A DNA stretch of 64,000 nt, taken from assembly GCA_934476455.1 (NCBI GenBank), contig CAKSNY010000005.1, forward strand, positions 35,381 through 99,380. The letters run 5' to 3'. The stretch's first letter is position 1. Every line of letters starts with the position of its first letter. A program made the translations under genes and the position numbers. Shown here one piece after another: positions 9,364 to 18,030 of the stretch. The notes under the pieces were generated by a model. That model was not told where the DNA came from, searched no databases, and was given only the letters and a program-made list of their open reading frames with translations. Source of the stretch: an uncultured Clostridia bacterium. GTDB taxonomy: Bacteria > Bacillota > Clostridia > UMGS1883.

Positions 9364-11607
9364 TTATTTCTTCAGGCTGCTTCTGTATGCACTTGGTGTT
9401 ATGCCCTCATATTTTTTAAATATACGGTTAAATGTTCGTATATGCCCGTAGCCTACCTTCTGCGAAATTTCCATAATTGTAAGAGAGGTATTTTCCATCA
9501 TTTCTTTCGCCTTATGCACTCTGTAGTTATTTATATAGTCTACCATCGTTGTTGTACAGTTCTTTTTAAACAGCTTTGAAAGATATGCAGGATAAACATC
9601 AAAATGATCTCCGATTGAATTTATATTCAGGTTAATATCTTGATAATTCTCCTCTATATAGCGGCATACGGCATCAAATTTTGCACTGTCATCAAGCTTA
9701 TTTTTGGGAGCGCAGCTTTCGTTTGCAAGCTTAATAAGCTTTTGTTGCAGCTCGCCAAGCGTTGCCGATGACAGAAGCTCCTGCGCATTAAAGCTCTGCT
9801 TTCCCATCGTTTCGGGAACTTTTAATACTGCCGCCGAAAGATCAAACATCAGCATTTTAATATTTTCAAGAGAAAGCGTTTCATCCTTTTTTATACTCTC
9901 AAAAAGCTCGTTTATATAGGCTGCGGCATCCTCTTTCTCCCCCATTTGCAAAAGATTGATAAGCTTTTTTTCTTGTTCAAGGCTGAAATGGTGATCAGAT
10001 ACACTCGTTTTCTTAATTTCACCAAAAAACAGTGATTTTTCTATTGCCCTCATTCTTTTGTACTCCAGCGCATACATAGCCTCACTGTATGCACTGCTGA
10101 GCATATTTGCACCGCTGTGAACACCCGACACACAAACTGTAAGTTTAAGCGCAAAGTGCTTTTTTATCATAGAAAGCCCATAATTTATTATTCTTTCAAA
10201 GAACTCTATATCTGCCGCTATATGACTTGCTACACATACAATATTATTTTCCACATTCACCACATATCCCGAGCTTTTTGCCGTAGTAAATATTTCCTCA
10301 AAAATATTGCCTATGATAAAGCGTACCTCAAGCTGCTTTTGCTCCTCGCTGAGATTTTCCTCCGGCAAAAATGCCGCAAACTCTTCCGGATTAAACGCAA
10401 AAACAACAATGCTGCCCGGATGCACTTTAATATCATATTCCTTAAATGCTTCCTCCATCTCACCGTGCGGCAATGTCCCTTTAAGAATTTGCGCCAAAGC
10501 ATTTGCGTGCAGACTTAATTTGTATTTTTCAGCAATAGTTTCTAAATTTTTGTTCTTTGTAAATGAATTTTCAAGTGAGGTTCTTATTTTTTTATACTCG
10601 TCTTCATAATCACTCAGTCCGCAAAGCTCCAAAAGCTCTTTAACGGGCTTGTAATCACGCCGCACGAAATACCACGCCAGCGCTACGCCTATCAGGATAC
10701 AAAACAGTATAACGCCTACCGAAACAAGCCTCATTTTAAATATTTCACGGTATAACAGATTTTTATGTCCCACGGTTACAAGCGTCATACTGATTGTATC
10801 ATACGTAACACGGTTTACCTGCACAATATTATTTTTCTTTTTCTCCCTTTTTAAAAGCTCTTCCATGCTCCGCGGTAAATTTTTCTCAGATGCGTCTGCT
10901 TCAAGAAGGCCGCCGTTACTTGTAAAAAGATAAATATCACAATCCGTAAGCCATCTGTTATCGGGAATACGTTTAAAAAAGTCGCTCTTTTTAACAATAA
11001 CGGAAAAAGATATATTTCCGTAGCGGTGCAGAATATTTTGCGGAAAAGCCATATGGTATGTCATCATTTCGGAAGGCGTCACACTGCCCACATCCTTAGC
11101 GCCGTCAGAAATACTGTAAGTACTGTCTTTTACAAAATGGCTTTTTTTCCACTGCTCATAAGAAATAATATTGCTGTCAAAATATGTTTCATAGTAAAAC
11201 TTACTGTCATAAACTCCGTTTTCTGCAATAACCATATCTGTTGCCGGCTGGTAAATATATGCGCGTTCATAATTATCGCGGTATATTCTGCTTTCTCCAA
11301 ACCAGTCTAAAAAGTTTTGCGCCCCTTGTGAATAGATTATTTTATCCTTAGGTACAGATAGGATTTTTTCAAGGTCATCGTGAAAGGCAACCTCGGCATA
11401 ATACTTCCTTATACTGACTAAAACATCTTTTACATTATCTGCCGCTATGCTTGTAACCAAATCATTGTTTTCCTTAAGCTGCTCCGTCATTTTATCGGAA
11501 TACCCGTCCGTAAGCGTAAGCGAAGATACAATGGGAACAAGCAGTATAATGGCATATGATAAAATCCAAGTTACTATTAGTTTTGGTTTTTTCTTGATAA
11601 ATTTCAT
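9364..11607 (-). CDS. Membrane-spanning AraC-family sensor-regulator (YesN/YtdP-like)
   Basis: A 747-residue one-component regulator. Two membrane segments (about 9-31 and 294-315) enclose an extracytoplasmic sensor of about 260 residues of double-Cache-like composition. The cytoplasmic part ends in an AraC double helix-turn-helix at about 645-745 (for example LSKLFKKN and MEISQKVGYGHIRTFNRIFKK). Such proteins sense extracellular sugars and activate neighbouring utilisation genes. It lies amid four matching operators, so it is the natural candidate for their ligand. ATG at 11607 is favoured over the GTG at 11613. Its own promoter (11628-11656) gives only a ~14-nt leader, and the spacing suggests constitutive low expression. 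Confidence 0.88.
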   Translation of the reverse strand: MKFIKKKPKLIVTWILSYAIILLVPIVSSLTLTDGYSDKMTEQLKENNDLVTSIAADNVKDVLVSIRKYYAEVAFHDDLEKILSVPKDKIIYSQGAQNFLDWFGESRIYRDNYERAYIYQPATDMVIAENGVYDSKFYYETYFDSNIISYEQWKKSHFVKDSTYSISDGAKDVGSVTPSEMMTYHMAFPQNILHRYGNISFSVIVKKSDFFKRIPDNRWLTDCDIYLFTSNGGLLEADASEKNLPRSMEELLKREKKKNNIVQVNRVTYDTISMTLVTVGHKNLLYREIFKMRLVSVGVILFCILIGVALAWYFVRRDYKPVKELLELCGLSDYEDEYKKIRTSLENSFTKNKNLETIAEKYKLSLHANALAQILKGTLPHGEMEEAFKEYDIKVHPGSIVVFAFNPEEFAAFLPEENLSEEQKQLEVRFIIGNIFEEIFTTAKSSGYVVNVENNIVCVASHIAADIEFFERIINYGLSMIKKHFALKLTVCVSGVHSGANMLSSAYSEAMYALEYKRMRAIEKSLFFGEIKKTSVSDHHFSLEQEKKLINLLQMGEKEDAAAYINELFESIKKDETLSLENIKMLMFDLSAAVLKVPETMGKQSFNAQELLSSATLGELQQKLIKLANESCAPKNKLDDSAKFDAVCRYIEENYQDINLNINSIGDHFDVYPAYLSKLFKKNCTTTMVDYINNYRVHKAKEMMENTSLTIMEISQKVGYGHIRTFNRIFKKYEGITPSAYRSSLKK

Positions 11608-11627
11608 ACCCACACCCCACTGCTGCT

Positions 11628-11656
11628 ATTATAAAAGAAAAAACGGATTTTGTAAA
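11628..11656 (-). promoter_or_regulatory. Promoter of the AraC-type regulator gene
   Basis: Minus-strand TTTACA (11651-11656), 17-bp spacer, TATAAT (11628-11633). It is close to the sigma-A consensus and does not overlap operator copy C (11670-11699), unlike the activated promoters. Confidence 0.7.
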
Positions 11657-11669
11657 GGTGTTTCCATTT

Positions 11670-11724
11670 ATTGTCCTGTGTTCCCTTTGTTGTCTATTTA
11701 CAATAAAGTATTTTATGCTACAAT
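11670..11724 (+). promoter_or_regulatory. Promoter and operator copy C of the permease operon
   Basis: ATTGTCC-N14-TGTCTATTT at 11670-11699 continues into a -35 TTTACA (11697-11702); the -10 TACAAT is at 11719-11724 (16-bp spacer). About 35 of 41 bases around it match copy D at 16918-16947 read on the other strand, although the downstream genes are unrelated. Confidence 0.75.
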
Positions 11725-11751
11725 AAATCTATCAAGGTTAGGAGGATTTGT

Positions 11752-12627
11752 ATGAAATCGAAAATCAAAACATTTGATATGATTAACATTTTAATTATGT
11801 TAATTCTGGTTCCAATTATGCTCTATCCCATATGGCATGTAATTATGGCTTCATTTTCGGAAAGCTCGCTTCTTACGGGGCATACGGGACTTATATTAAA
11901 GCCGCAAGGGTTTAGTGTTGATTCGTACAGGCTTATGGTTAAAAACCCAATGATTTTTAAGGGTTATCTTAACACAATCTTCATTGTTGTAGTGGGCGTA
12001 ACGCTTAATGTAGCTTTCACGGCGCTTGGTGCATACTGTCTTTCAAGAAAGGGCCTTTACTGGCAAAAACACATTATGATGATTATGGTTTTTACGATGT
12101 ATTTTTCCGGCGGCCTTATTCCCCGTTACCTTATGATTACACAAAGCTATCACATGACAAACTCGTATTGGTCATTGATTCTCCCCGGACTTATCAGTAC
12201 ATATAACCTTATTATTATGCGCACCTCCTTTGCGGCACTTCCCGACAGCCTCGAGGAATCAGCGAAGCTTGATGGTGCAGGCGCAATCAGAATTCTTGTA
12301 AGCATAGTAATACCGCTCTCAATGCCGGTTATCGCTGTTATGATACTCTATTACGCGGTGGGACACTGGAATGCGTGGTTTGATGCAAGTATTTATATCA
12401 AAGAACGTGAAAAGTTCCCGCTTCAGCTTATACTTCGTGAAATACTTATTATAAATGATACAAACAGTATGACACAGGGCAGCGGTGATGCCTCTGATCA
12501 GATGGCAATCGGCGAAACCGTAAAATATGCAGTTATTGTTGTTTCTACACTGCCTATTTTATGCGTCTATCCGTTTTTACAAAAATATTTCCAAAAGGGC
12601 GTTATGATAGGCGCGGTTAAGGGTTAA
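11752..12627 (+). CDS. Sugar ABC transporter permease (LplC/YtcP type)
   Basis: A 291-residue inner-membrane permease of the binding-protein-dependent (MalG-like) family with about six membrane spans. The EAA-type cytoplasmic loop that contacts the ATPase reads EESAKLDGAGAIRILVSIVIP. The start follows GGAGG at 8 nt. It pairs with the next gene (13-bp gap), and together with the lipoprotein at 7699 forms an LplABC-like importer. No ATPase gene is present here; in this family a shared MsmX-type ATPase encoded elsewhere usually serves several importers. The order LplC then LplB is the reverse of the other importer in this window. Confidence 0.92.
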   Translation: MKSKIKTFDMINILIMLILVPIMLYPIWHVIMASFSESSLLTGHTGLILKPQGFSVDSYRLMVKNPMIFKGYLNTIFIVVVGVTLNVAFTALGAYCLSRKGLYWQKHIMMIMVFTMYFSGGLIPRYLMITQSYHMTNSYWSLILPGLISTYNLIIMRTSFAALPDSLEESAKLDGAGAIRILVSIVIPLSMPVIAVMILYYAVGHWNAWFDASIYIKEREKFPLQLILREILIINDTNSMTQGSGDASDQMAIGETVKYAVIVVSTLPILCVYPFLQKYFQKGVMIGAVKG

Positions 12628-12640
12628 GGGAGGAATACCA

Positions 12641-13588
12641 ATGCAGAAAATTAAAAAACGGAATGATATATATAAGGAAAGCTGGTTTACAACCGTTTCC
12701 AAGGATTTTAAGCGTAATCGTACAATTTATTTGTTACTTATACCCGTACTTCTATACTACATTATGTTTCATTATGCACCGATGTACGGCTCTGTAATAG
12801 CATTTCAGAATTTCAAGCCCCAAAAAGGAATTTTGGGAAGTGATTTTGTAGGCTTGATGCACTTTAAAAATTTCTTCAACAGCCCGTTTTTCGGAAGAAT
12901 TCTTTTTAATACACTGAGAATCAGTTTTGCTTCAATTATATTTGGTTTTCCCGCACCGATTATCCTTGCACTGCTGCTTAACGAGCTGAAATTTCCCCGT
13001 TTTGCTAAAGTAGTGCAAAATATTACGTATATGCCGCACTTTATTTCTCTGGTTGTTATTTGCAGCCTTATACGCGAATTTACGCTTGATACGGGTGTTA
13101 TAAACTACATACTGGGCTTTTTTGGGTTTACGCCGACATCGCTTCTTAATTTCCCGCAATACTTTACCACAGTTTACGTTGCATCGGGAATATGGCAGGA
13201 AATCGGCTGGGGGTCTATAATTTATCTTGCGGCGCTTTCAGGTCTTGACCCTGCTCTTTACGAGGCTGCAACAATTGACGGTGCAAACAGATTTGACCAG
13301 ATGCTTCACGTTACACTTCCCGGTATATTGCCAACAATTATAATTATGCTTATATTAAAGCTCGGTCAGGTTTTAAGTGTCGGTTATGAAAAAATTATTC
13401 TTCTTTATAACGATAACACAATGAGTGTTGCAGATGTTATCTCAACTTATGTTTATGCAAAAGGACTTTTAGACCTTGACTGGAGCTTCAGTTCTGCAGT
13501 CGGGCTCTTTAACTCAATAATCAATTTCCTTTTCCTGAACGCAGCAAACTTTATCAGCAAAAAGACAAGCGAATACAGCTTGTGGTAA
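12641..13588 (+). CDS. Sugar ABC transporter permease (LplB/YteP type)
   Basis: A 315-residue MalF-like permease with about six membrane segments after a cytoplasmic basic N-terminus (residues 1-30). The EAA loop reads YEAATIDGANRFDQMLHVTLP. GGGAGG precedes the ATG. It is second in a two-gene operon with the LplC-type permease and is followed by two hairpins (13603-13628 and 13666-13696). It forms the other half of the membrane channel for oligosaccharide uptake. Confidence 0.92.
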   Translation: MQKIKKRNDIYKESWFTTVSKDFKRNRTIYLLLIPVLLYYIMFHYAPMYGSVIAFQNFKPQKGILGSDFVGLMHFKNFFNSPFFGRILFNTLRISFASIIFGFPAPIILALLLNELKFPRFAKVVQNITYMPHFISLVVICSLIREFTLDTGVINYILGFFGFTPTSLLNFPQYFTTVYVASGIWQEIGWGSIIYLAALSGLDPALYEAATIDGANRFDQMLHVTLPGILPTIIIMLILKLGQVLSVGYEKIILLYNDNTMSVADVISTYVYAKGLLDLDWSFSSAVGLFNSIINFLFLNAANFISKKTSEYSLW

Positions 13589-13602
13589 AAAAATGGGGGG
13601 TT

Positions 13603-13700
13603 GTAGCAAAATGGAATCATTTTGCTACACCACCTTTATTTGGTGTATTTAGACGTGGAAATAGCCCCCCTGCTTTGCGTAATACAAGGCAGGGGGTTAT
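13603..13700 (+). terminator. Two consecutive hairpins after the permease operon
   Basis: A perfect 11-bp stem GTAGCAAAATG / CATTTTGCTAC (13603-13613, 13618-13628), then CCCCCTGC / GCAGGGGG (13666-13673, 13689-13696). Neither has a long T-run, so termination strength is uncertain. Confidence 0.6.
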
Positions 13701-13711
13701 TAGTATAAAAA

Positions 13712-14026
13712 GGAAGGAAATGTCACTATTTTGTTTCCTCTGTTGATATTAAGCACTTTCGCAATAGGACCAAGTTCGTGGGTAGGGTAATTGTCACAGT
13801 TTCTGTTGAGATAGTTTCTAAGCCTGTAATGACGATTTTCTATTCCGCCTGCAATTTCATCACAAAGATAATGATTATCCCCTCCGCTGCAGTGAACAAC
13901 TTATCCAAATATCACCGTACGTGCCATATTGAGAGCTGTCAACTCCTTCTGCCCATAACAGCAATTCTCAAGCATCAGTATTCCGCGCTGTCCCATACCT
14001 ATACATCCTAATCAAATTTTGCTCAT
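13712..14026 (-). pseudogene. Decayed GH109/Gfo-Idh-MocA-type gene
   Basis: Read in one frame from an ATG at 14026 downwards, about 105 codons resemble GH109 (Gfo/Idh/MocA fold, alpha-N-acetylgalactosaminidase family). A dinucleotide-binding start (L-G-C-I-G-M-G-Q-R-G) is followed directly by the mid-protein block with ENCCYG and LNMA, then VHCSGGD, YPTHELGP and LNINRGN. Two in-frame stop codons interrupt it (fifth codon TGA; TAA after the F-G of VIFG). Roughly 140 residues between the nucleotide-binding start and ENCCYG are missing, and the C-terminus is absent. No functional protein is expected. It marks loss of another glycosidase from this locus. Confidence 0.75.
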
Positions 14027-14052
14027 TATAAACTACCCCTCTCATTTTAACT

Positions 14053-14913
14053 TTAAATTTTAAAAAGTATAAGAGCCAAAGTCGCAATTATAACACCTAT
14101 AATCTGTTTTTTATTAAACTTCTCTTTAAATATAAACAATGATATTAAAAACGTAATCAGGTTCGTAATGCCGGCACTTACCGGTGAAACTATACTGATA
14201 GGCATCATCATATTTACTATTAATCCAAGCCAATTAGTAACACCGTTTGAAATTCCCGATAAGGCAGCATATACTCCTCCGTTTTTCATAATATACAGTA
14301 TATTTCCTCTATCTTTTATAAGACCTATTTCAATCAGGGATACTGCGGAAAAGGCCAATGTAATAATCATAAATTCATTTGAATACATATCATTGAATTT
14401 AACTTGCTGCATTTTCATCAATATTCCTAAAAATCCTGACGCAAACAGACTGATAATTATAGCCGCACACCATAAAGGAGTAATTGCTTTCTTTGCACTT
14501 TCAGTGCTATTTTCAGATTTTATAAGGTATATGGAAATGAGCATCAGAATAATACCTATATATGTAAAAGCAGAAACGGGATCATTCAAAAATACAATGC
14601 CGTACACTATTGAAAACATGAGGGAATATGAAAGAATCAGCATGGTAAGGGCAAACGAACCACATCCCAATGCTATATAAGTGAAAATTGATGCGCTGCT
14701 GTAGCAAATACCGCCCAATATACCGTAAGGAACAATGCCCCCTGTAAAATTAATCCCATTAGTGTCTGAAATCACAAAGAACAACATTGAAAACAATGAT
14801 ACAATACCTGTAAAAAGGAATCCACCCTCAGAATATTTTGAATTATACTTTTTTATAAGTGTGCCTTCAACCATATGCACCATGGTTTTTAGAATGATAA
14901 GCAAAACAGCCAT
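14053..14913 (-). CDS. EamA/DMT-family membrane transporter
   Basis: A 286-residue protein consisting almost wholly of hydrophobic segments (about ten spans in two repeats), typical of the drug/metabolite transporter superfamily. The substrate is not readable from sequence. It starts 1 bp after the stop of the glycosidase at 14915, and its ribosome site (GGAGG) lies inside that gene's end, so the two are translationally coupled. A sugar-derivative or metabolite exporter/importer role is plausible because of this coupling. Confidence 0.8.
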   Translation of the reverse strand: MAVLLIILKTMVHMVEGTLIKKYNSKYSEGGFLFTGIVSLFSMLFFVISDTNGINFTGGIVPYGILGGICYSSASIFTYIALGCGSFALTMLILSYSLMFSIVYGIVFLNDPVSAFTYIGIILMLISIYLIKSENSTESAKKAITPLWCAAIIISLFASGFLGILMKMQQVKFNDMYSNEFMIITLAFSAVSLIEIGLIKDRGNILYIMKNGGVYAALSGISNGVTNWLGLIVNMMMPISIVSPVSAGITNLITFLISLFIFKEKFNKKQIIGVIIATLALILFKI

Positions 14914-14914
14914 T

Positions 14915-16855
14915 TTATACTTCCTCCACCGTTAAGGTTAATACCTTTCCTGCCTCTGCCTCTATATTCAGAGTTTTTCCGTCATATCTGCATCCTTTGG
15001 GAAGATTTACAAAAGTATATCCTTCTGCCGGAATATAAAGTTCTCCGCCATTCCAACTGAATATGTTAAACGTCTCTTTCCCGTCACATACAAACAAGCT
15101 GTCACCGCCGAAGGTTTGTGCCGTTATTCTTCCATCCTCCGCTATAAGCTCCCAATCCCCGTTTTCGTTATAAAACGGATGTCCATCTGTTTTTTTGCCG
15201 CTCAGGCTGAGAAGATTTTTAAGCGCTTTCATTTCGTTATCGGGGAGCCTTATTCCGTCGTGGAACTTATTAACATAGTAAAGTGACGGCGTGGAATATA
15301 CCGTTGCCTTTATGTAGGTTTCCTTAACCCAATCGGTAAGCATTATCGCACCGTCTGAATCTATCAGAAGATTAGGGCACGCGAGAGCCGACGCTCTTGC
15401 TCGCAGCTCCCTCTCCTCATATACATTCTGTATATCGTGCAAACGGTTCATTGCCATTACTGTTTCAAATCTCGGATCACATCCGCTTCCGTTAAGGAGA
15501 ACGTCACTCTTCACCTTAACTGCCGCCTTCTGGAATTCTTCATAAAATCGGTACATTTCCTTAATACCTATACCATTTTCAGGATTTTGATAATGCACAT
15601 CTCTGTCAGGTCTTCTGAGATTAGCCAGAAAGTCCATTTTTAGTCCATCACAGTTAAGTGCGTCACTGTCACAGCTGAAGAACAGTCTTGAGAGCTCGTC
15701 AAAGTATTCTCCTATTTTGTCAGAGGTAAAGTCCACATAATATTTTCCGTCTACTATACCTCCGCTGAGTGCGTCAGGTGAAAGGACCCCCATCCTTTGA
15801 GCCAATGTCTCAAATCCGTTAGACGGATTATCTATCAGCGGCGCACTCCATAAAAGAACCTTATGCCCTCCCTCGTGACATTCATCAATAAATTTCCTTA
15901 AATCAGAAAATCTTTCTTCGTCCACCTTTGCCTCTGCACTGAATTCGTGCTGCCAGAAAGCGTCAATTACTATTGTAAAGTCATTTTTACCCAAGATTTC
16001 CTCGGCACGTTTAAGCCACATTCTCAGCCATTCCGTAGTAAATTCGTCACAACCCCAGTCATCTGCCGTATACCAGTTATACTGCAAGTCCATCATCTGG
16101 TCGCCGTATGTAACAAGAAGCGGCCTTTTCCACCAAGAGGGAATTTCCTTCCTCTTTTCGGGAAGCAGGTTTCTCTTTCCAAGCTCTTCCCTAAAAAGAC
16201 TGATGCTTTCCCACCGGGTTTTTGGGAAAGTGATAAGAAGCCTCGGTGCCTTATATGTATCCCCCTTTTTTGTTACCAATTTTCCGCCGCGGTTCTCCAC
16301 AAGTATTCCAAGCCTTGGTGTCATTCTATATTCAAATGAATCGGGCAAATCCAAAAGACCGAATGCTATCCAGCCACTGCGGTTTCCCACACAGAAATTC
16401 AGCGGCGGCGGCGCGAAATATGCATTCATTGTACAATCACAGAAAACCTTTTCAAAGGCACGGTTTACACCCTCGTTATTTCTTGGTGCGGGTGCAAAAT
16501 ATTTAATGCAGTCCACCATATACATACCCTTAGGACCGTTTCTGAAAAGCTCTGTCTGCTGTACATATACGTCTTTTCTTGCCTCTGCAGAAAAGGAAAC
16601 CTCTATACTGTCCTCGTTAAGCAGGAAAGAAAGGCTTATTGTTCCGAAACGGTCGCACAGGCTTTTCGCAGAAACAGTAAGCGTATTTCCCTCAAAGGAA
16701 TATTCAGGCTTTACGGTTTGTATCTCCTCTCCGCCTTCGGCAAAAAGTGCCGATGCAGGTATTTTCAGATATCTTCCTCCATCGCTGTTATACAAAATAA
16801 CCTCGTTAGCAATCTCACTATATTCAAAAATATAGTTACGTTTATTAATTACCAT
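14915..16855 (-). CDS. Cytoplasmic TIM-barrel glycoside hydrolase (clan GH-D / GH31-36-like)
   Basis: A 646-residue protein with no signal peptide. A beta-rich N-terminal domain (about 1-235) precedes a TIM barrel (about 240-560) and a small C-terminal beta domain. The segment CDGLKMDF around Asp408 resembles the nucleophile strand of GH31/GH36 enzymes (D-G-x-K-x-D), and GSGCDPRFE at 456-464 resembles the acid/base region of GH36. The hydrolysed bond is not evident; an alpha-galactosidase-like or related activity on imported pectic side-chain oligosaccharides is inferred. GGAGG precedes the ATG. Its promoter carries operator copy D, so it belongs to the same regulon as the pectin genes. Confidence 0.65.
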   Translation of the reverse strand: MVINKRNYIFEYSEIANEVILYNSDGGRYLKIPASALFAEGGEEIQTVKPEYSFEGNTLTVSAKSLCDRFGTISLSFLLNEDSIEVSFSAEARKDVYVQQTELFRNGPKGMYMVDCIKYFAPAPRNNEGVNRAFEKVFCDCTMNAYFAPPPLNFCVGNRSGWIAFGLLDLPDSFEYRMTPRLGILVENRGGKLVTKKGDTYKAPRLLITFPKTRWESISLFREELGKRNLLPEKRKEIPSWWKRPLLVTYGDQMMDLQYNWYTADDWGCDEFTTEWLRMWLKRAEEILGKNDFTIVIDAFWQHEFSAEAKVDEERFSDLRKFIDECHEGGHKVLLWSAPLIDNPSNGFETLAQRMGVLSPDALSGGIVDGKYYVDFTSDKIGEYFDELSRLFFSCDSDALNCDGLKMDFLANLRRPDRDVHYQNPENGIGIKEMYRFYEEFQKAAVKVKSDVLLNGSGCDPRFETVMAMNRLHDIQNVYEERELRARASALACPNLLIDSDGAIMLTDWVKETYIKATVYSTPSLYYVNKFHDGIRLPDNEMKALKNLLSLSGKKTDGHPFYNENGDWELIAEDGRITAQTFGGDSLFVCDGKETFNIFSWNGGELYIPAEGYTFVNLPKGCRYDGKTLNIEAEAGKVLTLTVEEV

Positions 16856-16891
16856 GGTTCTCCTCCAATATAGAATGATTATATCAGCGTC

Positions 16892-16947
16892 ATTCTATCA
16901 AAGAATTTTTTTACTGTAAATAGACAACAAGAGGAACATAGGACAAT
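16892..16947 (-). promoter_or_regulatory. Promoter and operator copy D of the glycosidase-DMT operon
   Basis: On the minus strand, ATTGTCC-N14-TGTCTATTT (16918-16947) joins a -35 TTTACA (16915-16920); after 17 bp comes the -10 TAGAAT (16892-16897). The near-identity to copy C, 5 kb away, extends over about 41 bp. Confidence 0.75.
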
Positions 16948-16955
16948 AAGTGGAA

Positions 16956-17204
16956 CTTAATTAAAATAATTTTTAAAGCAATCCTTTTTTATAATTGTGA
17001 ATGACTTAGCATGGGGCTGCAGACATATTCTTGGATTGACAACCTAAAAACAGTCTAAGAATATTGAACCGATTCTCCTCTTGTGCTTTTATTATTGCAT
17101 GGCAACTTTCCAATATTAATTATATTTATTAAGTATTAGTGATTTTAAAGCGACATATAGATACTACATATAGTATTATAATTGTAAATTATCTGTAAAT
17201 AAGC
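16956..17204. other. AT-rich spacer without a recognisable gene
   Basis: Nothing with coding character, RNA fold or repeat could be supported here. Base composition shifts to AT-rich from about 17.0 kb, which marks the approach to the integrated DNA. Confidence 0.5.
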
Positions 17205-17233
17205 TTTACAACCACAATATATTGTGTTAGAAT
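17205..17233 (+). promoter_or_regulatory. Promoter-like sequence with a palindrome in the spacer
   Basis: TTTACA (17205-17210), 17-bp spacer, TAGAAT (17228-17233). The spacer contains the perfect 14-bp palindrome CACAATATATTGTG (17213-17226), which resembles a repressor operator. The only gene downstream is a broken integrase, so the site is probably orphaned. Confidence 0.45.
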
Positions 17234-17251
17234 ACACTTGTTAATTGATTT

Positions 17252-17797
17252 GTGCGTGGGGTTCCCCCGGATTGTTTTTTCAATCCTATCATACGAGATG
17301 TAATGGTTGTAGTTAATGTAAACAGCATAGTTTTAAATACCGCCGTTATTACTTGCAAAGACAGTACAAAAAATAAAACAAGTATGCGTACATATCCGTT
17401 GCTTGATGATATTGAAGAAATACTGTTGAGGATAAAAAAGCAGCAGGACGAATACAAAAAATTATTCGGCAGCTGTTATCAGGAAAGCGGATATGTATTT
17501 ACAAAAGAGGATGGCTCTATGCGCCGTCCGAGTTACCCAACTCAGATGCTGACAAAAACCTTAAAGAAAAATAACATGCCGCACCTGCGCTGGCATGACC
17601 TTCGGCACAGTTGTGCCGGCATTCTTATAATGAAAGGCTGGCAGATGAAAGAAATTTCAGGATGGTTGGGGCACGCTGATGTAGGAACGACAATGAATAT
17701 TTACGGTCACTTAAATCTTGACCACAAACGCAAATTGGGCAGCACTTTAAACGGTTTATTTGATAAAAATACACCTGAGCGGTTAGAAATCGGTTAG
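17252..17797 (+). pseudogene. Truncated tyrosine integrase (catalytic C-terminus only), relic of an older element
   Basis: From about codon 18 the frame matches the second half of Tn916-type integrases. It includes the SMRTYPLLDDI segment, HDLRHSC (H-x-x-R), LGHADVGTTMNIYGH (His and nucleophile Tyr). The arm-binding, core-binding and first catalytic Arg (GLRRGE) segments are missing, so it cannot be active. The opening ~17 codons do not look like integrase and no ribosome site precedes them. A terminator and a tRNA-Lys-derived att repeat follow at the same relative places as for the intact integrase at 23143, so this is the end of an earlier element at the same tRNA. Confidence 0.8.
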
Positions 17798-17832
17798 AAA
17801 TCTGAGTTTTTGAAGAATTTCAAAGCCAACGC

Positions 17833-17868
17833 AAAAAACCGTCTAACCCTATTGGTTAAGCGGTTTTT
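17833..17868 (+). terminator. Terminator of the relic integrase
   Basis: Imperfect 15-bp stem (17834-17848 with 17854-17868; 13 of 15 pairs) ending in TTTTT directly before the att repeat. It is homologous in sequence and position to the terminator at 24663-24699. Confidence 0.75.
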
Positions 17869-17915
17869 ACTGGTGAGCCATCGGAGATTCGAACCCCGGA
17901 CAACTTGATTAAAAG
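17869..17915. repeat. attL: 47-bp copy of the tRNA-Lys 3' end
   Basis: Identical over 47 bp to 24701-24747. It is only a partial tRNA: after AAAAG the sequence diverges (AAATATAT instead of TCAAGTGC), so it makes no tRNA. Confidence 0.9.
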
Positions 17916-18030
17916 AAATATATAATGGATTTTATTAAATATATATTACCTATAATTTGATTAATGATTTATTTCTATTTTAATTTGTTTTATTATTTAC
18001 TAAATTTTAATTTTTACTTTTATGCTTTTT

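Noticed and set aside
14168..14680. 170-codon plus-strand frame opposite the DMT transporter
   Set aside because: The minus-strand gene has a proper start, coupling to its neighbour and membrane-span periodicity; the opposite frame has none of these.
17252..17797. A functional short integrase
   Set aside because: The first catalytic Arg and both N-terminal DNA-binding domains are missing, so it is a remnant.
17869..17945. A second tRNA-Lys gene at attL
   Set aside because: Only the 3' 47 bp are present; sequence beyond the anticodon loop is unrelated and cannot fold into a tRNA.
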